Assembly: GCA_017515475.1 (NCBI GenBank)
Contig: JAFWFS010000018.1
Span: forward strand, 1 to 64,000
DNA: 64,000 bases
DNA from: Erysipelotrichaceae bacterium
Lineage (GTDB): Bacteria; Bacillota_I; Bacilli_A; Erysipelotrichales; Erysipelotrichaceae
Reading direction: 5' to 3'
In this document: piece after piece, positions 41,037-50,102 of the stretch
Layout of the letters: each line of letters starts with the position of its first letter
Position numbering within the stretch: the first letter of the stretch is position 1
Notes under the pieces: generated by a model
Seen by the model: only the letters and a program-made list of their open reading frames with translations
The model's database searches: none
Told to the model about the DNA's origin: nothing
Made by a program: the position numbers and the translations under genes

Positions 41037-43327
41037 TGCTTCATCTCCTTTATTTCATACATATCTGAACCGTAATCAAGCGGTATTCTTAAACTGTCGT
41101 TAAATCCGGAACCCAGGAACAGATTGTTCAGATAGATTCCGCTTCTAAGGGCGGCACCGGATGCCCGGTAGTTCTGTCCTGCCGCATCCATGCCTCTTCG
41201 TTTTCCGATCTCGTTCATCAGATGTCCGTTTGCGTCGATCTTGACCGGAAGGATGAAGTTGATCAGATTACCGAACTGACGGATGTTGTGCAGATAAGGA
41301 CGGGAAACGATCTCGTACATTTCCTCGTCATTCAATCCCAGAGCATACAGCTTGTCATAGATCGGCGCTGCGTGAACGATTCTTCTGAACTTGGAAACGA
41401 TCGTTTCGTCAGCGGAAACCTCAAACTGTTCATACTGTTCTTCTTCGTTGATGCGATAGAATCTGCCGTATTGGAAAGTCTTGCGGTGTTTCTTGTAATA
41501 GGCGATCTGTTTCTTTATTTCCTTCTTCTCGACCGGCGAAAGCAGATTGAGGTCCAGTTCATAGCCCAGACAGCCGTAGGCGGATATTGTGAAGCGGGTT
41601 TCCAGCGGCGTCTGACGCAGGGTCTGCAGGTGCGGCGAAGCAGAAACGTGCGCGCCTACCGTAGATAACGGATACAGATAGGAAAGGCCTTTCTGAATGT
41701 CGATTCTTTCGATCGGATCGGTATCGTCGGATGCCCAGACCTGCGGAGAGAAGCACAGCATCCCCAGATCGAATCTGTTTCCGCCGGAGCTGCACGATTC
41801 AAACAGAACGTGAGGACGAGGCGTAAAGACCCTGTCCAGAACCTCATACAAACCCTTTATGTACTCGTGGCTGTATGCGCCGCTGACGCCATCCATCATC
41901 CTGTTCATGTCCCACTTGATGTAATCGACCTTGTTTTTGTCGATCAGATCAGAAACGTTCTGAACGATGTAGTCCCGGACTTCCGGATTGGTCAGGTCCA
42001 TCAGCAGCTGATGTCTGCCGAACAGCATCTCTCTGTCTTTTTCGGCAATCGCGTATTCCGGGTGTTTCTCGTAAAGCTTCGAATCGACATTGATGCATTC
42101 CGGTTCTACCCATATGCCAAACAGCATCCCCAGATCGTGGATCTCTTTTGACAAGGAGCGTATGCCGCCCGGGATCTTCTTGGTGTTGCAGTCGTAGTCG
42201 CCAAGGCCCTTGGTGTCGTCGCTCCTGCGGCCGAACCAGCCATCATCCAGCACAAACAGCTCCATTCCAAGAGAAAGACCCTGTTTCGCAAGTTTCACAA
42301 GCTTGTTTTTATTGAAGTCCATGCCGAAAGCTTCCCACGAATTGATCAGTACCGGTCTTTCTTTTTCTTTCCAGTCAGAACGGACGATATGTCCGTTGAT
42401 GAAGTCGTGGAAGTGGTGGGAAAGGTTGTTTAGTCCTTTATCGGAAAAAGTCATAACGGCTTCCGGCGTTTCGAATGAAGCGCCTTTTTTCAGTTCATAT
42501 ACAAACCTTTCCGGAGAAATGCCGCTCTGTATCCGGTGAATTCCGTATTCGTCCTTTGACACGCTTGAATAATGATTGCCGGTATAGACCAGGTTAAAGC
42601 CCCAGGCCTTTCCGTAGTTTTCGTTCGTGTCTTTTCTCTTGACGATAAAGCCCGGGTTCTGCTTGGCGGAAGAAAAACCGACTCTTGAACCGATGGAACA
42701 GGTTCCCCTTTTGATGTCGCGCAGATTGACATGCGTCTCCTTGTCCCAGGCACCGCAGAAGTCCATCATCTGCAGACCGTCTTCATACAGATCCAGACAG
42801 AAGGACATAAGTTTGTGCAGGAGATATTTTCTGCTGCTTTGATTGATCAGGACGGCTCTTCTGGTAATGACATCCTCTTCCGGATAGATGGTGTAGTACA
42901 GATCCAGCTGCAGCTTTCTGGCTTCGTCCTTTAAATGAACGATCAAGGTCTTGTCTGCGCCATAGGCATTAGGAAGACCGGGGATCCCGACCTCGCCGTC
43001 TTTTATTTCATAGGAATCAAACAGGAATTCCGTGGTATAGGAACCGTCAGCTTCCAGTTCGATGGAGGCCTCCTTAAAGTCGCCTCTGCCGTAGGTGCCG
43101 TATTCCTGGGCTACCTGATCCAGAGAATAGGAAGAGTCCTCCTTATACAGGATCGTAGATCCGTAGGCGAGGCAGCGTTTCAGGGCCAGCTCTTCGCCGT
43201 CTTGCATCCTGACCTGGCACCCGTAATGGAGATGTTCCAGGTGTTTATACTGATTGACATAGAAAAAATAAGAAGTGTTTCTGGTGCTTAGTAAAAACAC
43301 GTTATCTTTGATTTCGATTGTGTTCAT
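41033..43327 (-). CDS. alpha-galactosidase, GH36
   Basis: The 764-aa enzyme has the GH36 layout: N-terminal beta-sandwich (about 1-320), TIM barrel and C-terminal domain. Catalytic motifs are YIKWDMNR (about 478-485, nucleophile Asp) and SDDTDPIERI (about 543-552, acid/base Asp). FESCSSGGNRFD is the conserved substrate loop. The length matches cytoplasmic AgaA/RafA enzymes, and no signal peptide is present. GGGGG lies upstream of the ATG. It is the first gene of the two-gene operon. Confidence 0.93.
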   Translation of the reverse strand: MNTIEIKDNVFLLSTRNTSYFFYVNQYKHLEHLHYGCQVRMQDGEELALKRCLAYGSTILYKEDSSYSLDQVAQEYGTYGRGDFKEASIELEADGSYTTEFLFDSYEIKDGEVGIPGLPNAYGADKTLIVHLKDEARKLQLDLYYTIYPEEDVITRRAVLINQSSRKYLLHKLMSFCLDLYEDGLQMMDFCGAWDKETHVNLRDIKRGTCSIGSRVGFSSAKQNPGFIVKRKDTNENYGKAWGFNLVYTGNHYSSVSKDEYGIHRIQSGISPERFVYELKKGASFETPEAVMTFSDKGLNNLSHHFHDFINGHIVRSDWKEKERPVLINSWEAFGMDFNKNKLVKLAKQGLSLGMELFVLDDGWFGRRSDDTKGLGDYDCNTKKIPGGIRSLSKEIHDLGMLFGIWVEPECINVDSKLYEKHPEYAIAEKDREMLFGRHQLLMDLTNPEVRDYIVQNVSDLIDKNKVDYIKWDMNRMMDGVSGAYSHEYIKGLYEVLDRVFTPRPHVLFESCSSGGNRFDLGMLCFSPQVWASDDTDPIERIDIQKGLSYLYPLSTVGAHVSASPHLQTLRQTPLETRFTISAYGCLGYELDLNLLSPVEKKEIKKQIAYYKKHRKTFQYGRFYRINEEEQYEQFEVSADETIVSKFRRIVHAAPIYDKLYALGLNDEEMYEIVSRPYLHNIRQFGNLINFILPVKIDANGHLMNEIGKRRGMDAAGQNYRASGAALRSGIYLNNLFLGSGFNDSLRIPLDYGSDMYEIKEMKQ

Positions 43328-43451
43328 TGATCTGCCCCCATATCTACTTATTATTTTATCAGTTTAAATAGACAACAGAAACAGAAAAAGGACAGATAGT
43401 ATAGGATAAGGGTACCGGAAACAAGTATAATAAAGACAGAAGAGCGAAAAC

Positions 43452-44156
43452 ATGGAAAAGATGATCTATTTTGATATTGATGATACTTTATACGATCTTG
43501 CGGAACCGTTTCGTAAGACGTTTGACGTTTTCTTTAAAAACGGTCCGGTTCTGCCGATGGATGAACTGTTTCTTGCGTTTCGAAAACACGGAGAAGTCTC
43601 CTTTACGGCCGTCGAGAACGGACGGATGACGATGGCGGAGATGTACTGCTACAGACTGCAGAAGGCTTTTGGAGAATACGGGATAGAACTTAGCGACGAA
43701 CAGGCGCTGGCGTTTCAGAAAACCTATCAGAAACATCAGTACCGTATCGTTCTATCGGAAGACATGAAGACCTTCTTTGATGAATTCAGCGCGAAAACGG
43801 CATTCGGTGTCCTCTCCAACGGTCCTGCGGAACATCAGTGGGACAAAGTGAAATCCTTGGGACTGCTGCGATGGATCAGAAAAGAAAACATTGTCATTTC
43901 CGGAGACGTCGGCGTCGTAAAGCCGGACGAAAGGATCTTTAAGATCGCTGAAGAAAAGGCGCAAGACAAAGAAAAATGGATGATCGGAGACTCGTTCGAA
44001 AGCGACATCGTCGGAGCGCACAGGGTCGGATGGCATTCCGTCTGGATCAACAGACGAAGACGCAGCGCAAAAGACGAAAACATCGTTCCGGATTACACGG
44101 CATATTCCGAGAAAGAGATGATCGACATACTGAAACAGATCATCGAAAGGAAGTAG
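43452..44156 (+). CDS. HAD hydrolase, YjjG/YsbA-like
   Basis: The 234-aa product has all HAD motifs: FDIDDTLYD (about 6-14), SNGP (about 118-121), Lys near 154 and GDSFESDIVGA (about 176-186). A helical cap inserts after motif I. It fits pyrimidine nucleotidase or phosphoglycolate phosphatase-like enzymes, with substrate not predictable. TATAAT lies about 25 bases upstream of the ATG, and AGAAGAG is a weak ribosome site. It starts a plus-strand run to 46736. Confidence 0.85.
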   Translation: MEKMIYFDIDDTLYDLAEPFRKTFDVFFKNGPVLPMDELFLAFRKHGEVSFTAVENGRMTMAEMYCYRLQKAFGEYGIELSDEQALAFQKTYQKHQYRIVLSEDMKTFFDEFSAKTAFGVLSNGPAEHQWDKVKSLGLLRWIRKENIVISGDVGVVKPDERIFKIAEEKAQDKEKWMIGDSFESDIVGAHRVGWHSVWINRRRRSAKDENIVPDYTAYSEKEMIDILKQIIERK

Positions 44157-44160
44157 AAAC

Positions 44161-44493
44161 ATGAAAAAAGTCAGACAGACACAGATCTATGTAGGATTGA
44201 ACGATTCCGATACCTACCGGCAGAAATTCGAAACCGGGAAATACGTATCGATCTTAAAGAGAGTATGTCAGGGATATCACGTGGCCTTTTCCATGAGCCT
44301 GATCAACGGCGGCTACTTTCACGACGATGGAACTTATGTGGAAGAGAACAGCTTGATGCTGACGCTGCTTGACGTGGATGAGCAGACAATAGAAGAGATC
44401 GCCAAGGATCTTTGCGCTTTCTTTAATCAGGAAAGCGTCATGGTCAGTACCAGCGAAGCGGAAGTGCACTTTGTGAAGGAAAGCATTGAATGA
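44161..44493 (+). CDS. small conserved-looking hypothetical protein
   Basis: The 110-aa product has alternating hydrophobic and polar residues (QIYVGLNDSDTYRQKF near the start, ENSLMLTLLDVD in the middle) like a ferredoxin-type alpha-beta fold, with no catalytic motif I recognise. GGAAG precedes the ATG. It lies four bases from the HAD gene and overlaps the trmD-HD start by 4 bp, so the three are co-expressed. Confidence 0.7.
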   Translation: MKKVRQTQIYVGLNDSDTYRQKFETGKYVSILKRVCQGYHVAFSMSLINGGYFHDDGTYVEENSLMLTLLDVDEQTIEEIAKDLCAFFNQESVMVSTSEAEVHFVKESIE

Positions 44494-45791
44494 TCCGCAT
44501 CAGCATCCTTACGCTATGTCCCGAGGAATTCGCTTCCTTTCTGAAGACCCCGCTGATCGAAAGAAGTGTTTCTTCCGGAATCCTGAACACAGAGATCATC
44601 GATATCCGGGACTATGCGCCCGGAAGTTTTCGTAAGATCGACGATTCACCATACGGCGGAGGGGCCGGGACCATTCTGAGGGTTCAGCCGGTTGAAGATG
44701 CCTTGAATGCGGTCTGTAACGGAAACAGTCACGTCGTCATTACTTCTCCAACAGGAAAACCTTTTAAACAGAAAGACGCCAGACGTCTGTCAAAAATGCC
44801 GCACCTTGTTCTGGTATGCGGGCATTACGAAGGGTATGATGCCAGGATCTACGATCTTGGGGACGAAATGCTGTCAATCGGCGATTACATCCTAAGCGGA
44901 GGAGAACTTCCTGCCATGGTCATCGCTCAGGCGGTAATGAGACTGGTGGACGGAAGTATGAAGAAGGAAAGCGTCATCGACGAGTCTTTTGAAGAAGAGC
45001 TTCTTGAGTATCCGCAATACACCAAGCCCGCCGACTACAACAGGAAGAAGGTGCCTGAGATCCTGCTGTCAGGGAATCACGAAAAGATCAGGAGATGGCG
45101 CAAAGAAGAAGCCCTGAAGACGACAGAAAGACTCAGACCGGATCTGTTGAAAAGAAAAGAGATCGAAACAACGCTGAAAAACCATATTGAAGAGAAGGTT
45201 CTTCCGGAATATGAAGGCTATGAAGAATCGCACGGCACGAAACACGTTCAGACTGTCATCAGAAACAGCCTGGATCTGAGCAAAGATCTGGATGTAGACA
45301 TCGACATGGTCTATACGATTGCCGCATATCACGACATCGGCCTTCGCTACGGCAGGGATGATCACGAGATCAGTTCCGGAAGATGGCTGCAGGAAGACAG
45401 AAAGTTGAGGAACTGGTTCACGGAAGAAGAGATCCAGATGATGAAAGAAGCCGTCGAGGATCATCGTGCCAGCCGCAAGGAAGAACCCCGCAGCATCTAT
45501 GGACGCATCGTTGCCGAAGCGGACAGAGACATCATCCCGGACAGGATCATCTCAAGATGCGTACAGTACGAAACGGCTCACAACCCCGAAGAGGGCGTAG
45601 AGGAAGTGCTCGATAAAATCGTCTGTCACATCAATGATAAGTACGGAGAAAACGGTTATCTGAAACTGTGGCTTCCGTGCCGGAAAAACCGGGAAGGACT
45701 CGATGTCTTGCGAAAGTGGATCGCGGATGGAGAAATCAGAGAAATCTGTAGAAAAGAACTGCTGAAACAAAGAAAAACCGATAGAAAATAA
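44490..45791 (+). CDS. trmD: TrmD-HD fusion: tRNA m1G37 methyltransferase plus HD domain
   Basis: The first ~235 of 433 residues are TrmD: SPYGGGAGTILR (about 52-63), the knot region LVLVCGHYEGYD and SIGDYILSGGELPAM (about 131-145), and ..RPDLL at the end. TrmD methylates G37 of tRNA to prevent frameshifts. Residues about 245-425 form an HD phosphohydrolase domain: HGTKHVQTVI, YHDIGLRYG (about 278-286), HEISSGRWL, and AEADRD. I see no frameshift between the parts. The usual trmD neighbours rpsP, rimM and rplS are absent. AAGGAAAG precedes the ATG. Confidence 0.9.
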   Translation: MIRISILTLCPEEFASFLKTPLIERSVSSGILNTEIIDIRDYAPGSFRKIDDSPYGGGAGTILRVQPVEDALNAVCNGNSHVVITSPTGKPFKQKDARRLSKMPHLVLVCGHYEGYDARIYDLGDEMLSIGDYILSGGELPAMVIAQAVMRLVDGSMKKESVIDESFEEELLEYPQYTKPADYNRKKVPEILLSGNHEKIRRWRKEEALKTTERLRPDLLKRKEIETTLKNHIEEKVLPEYEGYEESHGTKHVQTVIRNSLDLSKDLDVDIDMVYTIAAYHDIGLRYGRDDHEISSGRWLQEDRKLRNWFTEEEIQMMKEAVEDHRASRKEEPRSIYGRIVAEADRDIIPDRIISRCVQYETAHNPEEGVEEVLDKIVCHINDKYGENGYLKLWLPCRKNREGLDVLRKWIADGEIREICRKELLKQRKTDRK

Positions 45792-45821
45792 GGTAAAATA
45801 GAGCCATATAAGGAGACGACT

Positions 45822-46736
45822 ATGGGAATCGTTGTGTTTGGAGCGGTGTTCGTAGATATTAAGGGCTATCCAATCGATCAGTACATTCCTTCCGGCAGAA
45901 ACGTCGGAAGAGTGGTGCAGGTCCATGGCGGCGTGAGCAGGAACGTGGTGGAAGACATTGCCAACCTGGAACTAAGGCCGACCTATGTCAGCGTTGTCGA
46001 CGACACGGGAACGGGCATTGATGTTATCGAAAAACTGAACAGGCACAAAGTCAATACACAATACATTACGAAGACGCCGGACGGTTTAGGAACGTGGCTG
46101 GCGATCTTCGACAATAACGGAGATGTTGTGGCATCCATATCGAAAAGACCGGATCTTTCCGCAATCAACGATGTACTGGATCTATATGGCGACAGGATCG
46201 TTTCTGAAGCGGACAGCATTGTCGTAGAAATCGACATGGAGACGGGACTGCTGAACAGGATCTTTAAGCTGGCGGAGAAATATCGGAAGCAGATCTTTGC
46301 GGTTGTTTCGAACATGTCCATCGCCATGGAAAGAAGAGACCTGCTGTCCAAGGTATCCTGCATCGTCTGTAATCAGCAGGAAGCCGGACTGCTTTTCTCG
46401 GAAGAATATGACGAGGTTACGGCAGAAGAAATGGAAAAAATCCTGCCGGAGAAGATCAGGCAGGCGGATATCAAGAAGATGGTTGTGACCTTGGGCGAGA
46501 ATGGAGCGGTCTATGCCGGACAGAACGGAGAATGCGGATTCTGTGCCGCGCAGAAGACGGACGTGATCGATACGACGGGTGCCGGAGACGCCTTTTTTGC
46601 GGGAATCGCCGTTGGACTGACATACGGGAAGGATCTGAAAGAATCCTGCAGCATCGGTACAAGGCTCGCATCTGCGGTTCTGGCAACCAAGGAGAGCGTT
46701 TCCCCGCGTTTCCAGCCGGCAGAATTCGGTTTATAA
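45822..46736 (+). CDS. PfkB-family carbohydrate or nucleoside kinase
   Basis: The 304-aa kinase has the first PfkB signature around GGVSRNVVEDIANL (about 36-49) and the second one DTTGAGDAFFAGI (about 249-261), with Asp255 region as catalytic base and anion hole. Substrate is not clear; ribokinase, fructokinase and pseudouridine kinase are all possible. AAGGAG precedes the ATG. It is the last gene of the plus-strand run and shares a hairpin end with the convergent gene. Confidence 0.85.
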   Translation: MGIVVFGAVFVDIKGYPIDQYIPSGRNVGRVVQVHGGVSRNVVEDIANLELRPTYVSVVDDTGTGIDVIEKLNRHKVNTQYITKTPDGLGTWLAIFDNNGDVVASISKRPDLSAINDVLDLYGDRIVSEADSIVVEIDMETGLLNRIFKLAEKYRKQIFAVVSNMSIAMERRDLLSKVSCIVCNQQEAGLLFSEEYDEVTAEEMEKILPEKIRQADIKKMVVTLGENGAVYAGQNGECGFCAAQKTDVIDTTGAGDAFFAGIAVGLTYGKDLKESCSIGTRLASAVLATKESVSPRFQPAEFGL

Positions 46737-46753
46737 AAGCAGCTACAGCTGCT
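46736..46753. terminator. short hairpin between convergent genes
   Basis: AAGCAGCT and AGCTGCTT form a tight inverted repeat right after the PfkB stop and overlap the end of the convergent gene. T runs are short, so termination may be weak. Confidence 0.5.
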
Positions 46754-47348
46754 TCACGTAAGCACCGTCGGTATATACAAACCCAAGTCGTTTCAGATAG
46801 TTCAGATGATTCTCGTCCGGACCTCTGTAGACGACTTTTTTAATCCCTTCCTTTTTCAGGTTAGACAGCAGATAGGCACCGATGGAGAAATCGCGGAATT
46901 CCGGGATCGAGTAGTCAAGCATCAGCTCAAGCGTATTGCCGTCCAGATTGCCCAAGGTCATGCCGACAGGCTTGCCCTGACACAGAACCACATAGATCCG
47001 GTCAACCGTTTTCGTGTCGTAGGAAATGCCCGGGAAGCATTTCAGGATATCGTTGCGGTAATAGTCCAGAAGATGATTCAGAAGCACATCGTTGCCGTCT
47101 GTTTTGATGATCTCGTATTCCTTGTCGGTCCTGCTCATTTTCCACAGGAAGTGCAGATTGATCAGTACCAGGCAAAGGTTCATCAGAGCCGTCGGATAAG
47201 ACCTGATGATAAAGGCGTAGATCGTAAAGATGATGCTTCCGACGGTGTTGATGATTCTGAGCTTGACCACCGAAGTCATAAGCATGGACAGCAGCACCAG
47301 CAGTGATCCTAAATACCCGAACGCTTCGATTAAGAATTGTGTATTCAT
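46743..47348 (-). CDS. membrane protein fused to GNAT-like acetyltransferase domain
   Basis: The 201-aa product has three membrane segments in the first 70 residues, of the YgjV type (FGYLGSLLVLLSML, then NTVGSIIFTIYAF). A soluble part follows (about 75-201) with the strand pattern of GNAT acetyltransferases: RIYVVLCQGKPVGMT, LDYSIPEFRDFSIGAYLLSNLKK and ENHLNYLKRLGF. The acetyl-CoA loop (R/Q-x-x-G-x-G/A) is only partly seen. The ATG at 47348 lacks a strong ribosome site. Confidence 0.7.
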   Translation of the reverse strand: MNTQFLIEAFGYLGSLLVLLSMLMTSVVKLRIINTVGSIIFTIYAFIIRSYPTALMNLCLVLINLHFLWKMSRTDKEYEIIKTDGNDVLLNHLLDYYRNDILKCFPGISYDTKTVDRIYVVLCQGKPVGMTLGNLDGNTLELMLDYSIPEFRDFSIGAYLLSNLKKEGIKKVVYRGPDENHLNYLKRLGFVYTDGAYVKQL

Positions 47349-47423
47349 GATTTGTACCTCAGTTTCACATTAAAAGAAACGGCCAAAAAAAGCAATACGG
47401 ATTCTGTGCTAGAATTGAATCAA

Positions 47424-48359
47424 ATGAAGAAGAAGATTTATGCCGGAACGTATACCGGGAAAGGAAGCGAGGGAATCTATCGCTTCGGTTTCGAAAAAGG
47501 GGAACTAAGTGAGCCTGAACTTTTCTGCAGGATCGATAATCCGAAATACCTCTGCTCTTTTGGAAACGACATCGCTGCGGTCTGTGACTTTGATAAAGGC
47601 TCGGGAATTGCGCTCATATCTGATGATGGGAGAATCAAAGACGAGCTGGCCTTTGAAGAGGTAACCTCGTGTTATGTTACCTGTCACGAAGGCAGGATTT
47701 ATACAGCCAATTATCATGCCGGAACATTCAGCGTCATCGAAACAGTCGACGGTCACATGAAACTGACGAAAACCGTAGAGATCAGAAAGAAAGCGGGATG
47801 TCATCAGGTGCTGTTCTGGAACGATCGGATACTGGTTCCGTGTCTGTTTCTGGATAGGGTCATGATTTATGACGGAAATCTGAACCATCAAGGCGAGATC
47901 GTTTTTCCTGAAGGAAGCGGACCAAGACACGGCGTCTTTTCAAAAGACGGAAGATATCTGTATCTGGCATCCGAACTGTCAAACGAACTGTTTGTGATCG
48001 AGACGGATTCCTTTCGGATCAAGGAATGCGTAGGCCTGCTGGAAAACAAAGAGCGCAACACCGAAGGAACGGCCGCGATACGCATGAGCGAAGACGGAAA
48101 ACGGCTGTATGTTTCTACCAGAGGAAAAGATGTGATCTCGATCCTGTCTGCAGATGGTGATAAAGTCAGACTGATTCAGACGGTTTCCTGCGGCGGCGAG
48201 CATCCAAGGGATTTTATCCTGACGGACGATACGCTTCTGTGCGCCAACCGCTTTTCGAATCAGGTCGTATCCTTTAAGCTTGAAAATGACGGGAAAGTCG
48301 GGAAAGAAAGCGGCAGGATCGAAATACCGGATGCGGTAAGCCTTCTGATAAAGGAATAA
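47424..48359 (+). CDS. beta-propeller lactonase-family protein
   Basis: The 311-aa product matches the 7-bladed propeller family of cycloisomerase 2 and YkgB-like 6-phosphogluconolactonases: YAGTYTGKGSEGIYRF at the start, GPRHGVFSKDGRYLYLASEL (about 158-177) and GGEHPRDFILT (about 263-273). It may open a sugar lactone. Substrate unknown. I choose the ATG at 47424 because the family start MKKKIYAGTYT lies there. The frame open from 47337 has no ribosome site. TAGAAT lies eight bases upstream, so it may also be near-leaderless. Confidence 0.85.
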   Translation: MKKKIYAGTYTGKGSEGIYRFGFEKGELSEPELFCRIDNPKYLCSFGNDIAAVCDFDKGSGIALISDDGRIKDELAFEEVTSCYVTCHEGRIYTANYHAGTFSVIETVDGHMKLTKTVEIRKKAGCHQVLFWNDRILVPCLFLDRVMIYDGNLNHQGEIVFPEGSGPRHGVFSKDGRYLYLASELSNELFVIETDSFRIKECVGLLENKERNTEGTAAIRMSEDGKRLYVSTRGKDVISILSADGDKVRLIQTVSCGGEHPRDFILTDDTLLCANRFSNQVVSFKLENDGKVGKESGRIEIPDAVSLLIKE

Positions 48360-48383
48360 AGCACACAAACATCTATCAGTACG

Positions 48384-48409
48384 AAAAAGCCTGCAGAACA
48401 GGCCTTTTT
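48384..48409 (+). terminator. terminator after the lactonase-like gene
   Basis: AAAAAGCCTG pairs with CAGGCCTTTTT (one bulge) around a short loop, followed by T-rich sequence. Confidence 0.75.
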
Positions 48410-48524
48410 ATTATTCAAAAGAAATTAATATAAAACCTTTTATATCACTATTTTTAGACTGATTCCTAGTCAGGCGTTTTTTTAGAATGAAGTCAGGAAA
48501 AAGGTTGCGGAAAGGAGAAACAAC

Positions 48525-50024
48525 ATGAAAAAGACAAAAGAAAACGCAAAGAAAACGATACTGACACTGATTGCTGCAATCGTAGCGATGAACATCGGTT
48601 TATGCAGGACATATGCCGAGGAAGAGCCGGTTCAGCCGGTTACGGAAGGCATGTCCGTAGAAGAAGCAAACGAGCTTATCGAAGCCTACAACGCCCAGGT
48701 CGACGAATACAACGAGAAGCAGATGGAAGCTTACCTGGAAGAAGTGACGGAAACGGAAGCATACAACGCGCAAGAAGACGCCAAGGTAGAAGAAAACGAG
48801 AAGCTGTTTGCCGCATACGAGAGCGCACAGGCAAAAATTGAATCGCATGAAGAAAAAGGCATTACCGAGACAAGAACCGACAATCCGGAAGATCTTCCGA
48901 CCGACTGGGTCGTAACGGTTGAAGCCGATCAGGCAAAGACGATCAAAGTCGAAGAAGCCGAAAACAAATCCGGGAAAACCGTAAAAGTCCTGAACCTGCA
49001 TATCTTCTATGATGAAGAAGCAAGCGACAGCGGCTATATACCAAACGACATTTCTCAGCTGGAGACGAACGAGGACATTCAGGAGCATATCGCTCTTGCG
49101 GAATGGGAAACCATTGAAGTTGATGAGAACGACATCGTTCAAGTAATCTCTGAAGCGGAAGCGATGGGATACAGGAGCGCGGCTTTCTACAAATGGTTTG
49201 AAGGCTACACCAACGGTTACTGGATGCCTAGCTACTCGCTGTTTACATCGACGGCCGTACACTCCTACAGCGACTGGTACAAGGGAGCATCTCAGGTCGC
49301 GTCCTACGACGAAGGAACGACAGACAGAAGAACTGCAGTCGACATGTTCAGCATCTACGGCTATTCCTTCATCCGTACAGGAAGCGAACCTGTAAAGGTT
49401 GAGAAGTATGAAGCGGAATATAAAGAAACGCCGGTCGCACCTCAGATGCTTGAGAAAATGGATCTGCTTGAAGAAAAAGAAGAAGAAAAGACAAGCGTTC
49501 CGACAGCGGCACCAAGCGATCCGGATACACCAAAAGAAGAGCCGGTCGCAAAGGAATCAAAGAAGACCGTTGAAATCAAGGAAGAAAAAGTTCCGCAGGC
49601 AGAAAACGTAAATGTTGAAATCGACGAGCCTGCAGTCCCTGCAAGCGCACCAGTCGACATCGTAGAACCTGCGATCGCTGAAGCGAAGCCTTACTGGGCA
49701 CTGATCAATCTGATCATGGCGGTCCTCTCTGTTCTGACTTCTATCGGCATGATCCTGACAATGAAAAAGAACGAAAAAGAAGACGAAGACGAAGAAGACA
49801 GAAGAAACACTTCCAAACTCTTCGGACTTGTCCCTGCTATCCTGTCAGTCGTCATCTTCCTGCTGACGGAAGATATGAGAAACAGAATGATCCTGACAGA
49901 CAGATATACATTATTAATGATCCTGATTGCAGCGATCTGCCTGGTTCTTGCCTATCTGACCAGAAACAGAAAAGACGAAGACGAAAACGAACAATCCGAT
50001 CTGATCGAAATCCCTGCAACCTAA
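48525..50024 (+). CDS. large exported surface protein with C-terminal membrane segments
   Basis: The 499-aa product has a signal peptide (about 1-30, cleavage near AEE), a Glu-rich coiled coil with repeated EAYNAQ (about 45-110), a globular extracellular domain (about 125-285) rich in Trp and Tyr, a Pro/Glu/Lys linker (about 300-380), and three membrane segments at the end (about 391-412, 430-448, 462-480) with very acidic loops. No LPxTG is present, so the helices anchor it. AAGGAG precedes the ATG and a perfect palindromic terminator follows. Function not recognised; adhesion or wall interaction is a guess. Confidence 0.85.
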   Translation: MKKTKENAKKTILTLIAAIVAMNIGLCRTYAEEEPVQPVTEGMSVEEANELIEAYNAQVDEYNEKQMEAYLEEVTETEAYNAQEDAKVEENEKLFAAYESAQAKIESHEEKGITETRTDNPEDLPTDWVVTVEADQAKTIKVEEAENKSGKTVKVLNLHIFYDEEASDSGYIPNDISQLETNEDIQEHIALAEWETIEVDENDIVQVISEAEAMGYRSAAFYKWFEGYTNGYWMPSYSLFTSTAVHSYSDWYKGASQVASYDEGTTDRRTAVDMFSIYGYSFIRTGSEPVKVEKYEAEYKETPVAPQMLEKMDLLEEKEEEKTSVPTAAPSDPDTPKEEPVAKESKKTVEIKEEKVPQAENVNVEIDEPAVPASAPVDIVEPAIAEAKPYWALINLIMAVLSVLTSIGMILTMKKNEKEDEDEEDRRNTSKLFGLVPAILSVVIFLLTEDMRNRMILTDRYTLLMILIAAICLVLAYLTRNRKDEDENEQSDLIEIPAT

Positions 50025-50049
50025 TCCCCTTAACTATCGATCAGATAAA

Positions 50050-50071
50050 AACTCCCGGAATTCCGGGAGTT
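50050..50071. terminator. perfect palindromic terminator
   Basis: AACTCCCGGAATTCCGGGAGTT is a 22-bp perfect palindrome followed by TTCTTTAT on the plus strand. It closes the surface protein gene. Confidence 0.82.
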
Positions 50072-50102
50072 TCTTTATATATGGATCATAGTAAGTGATA
50101 AG

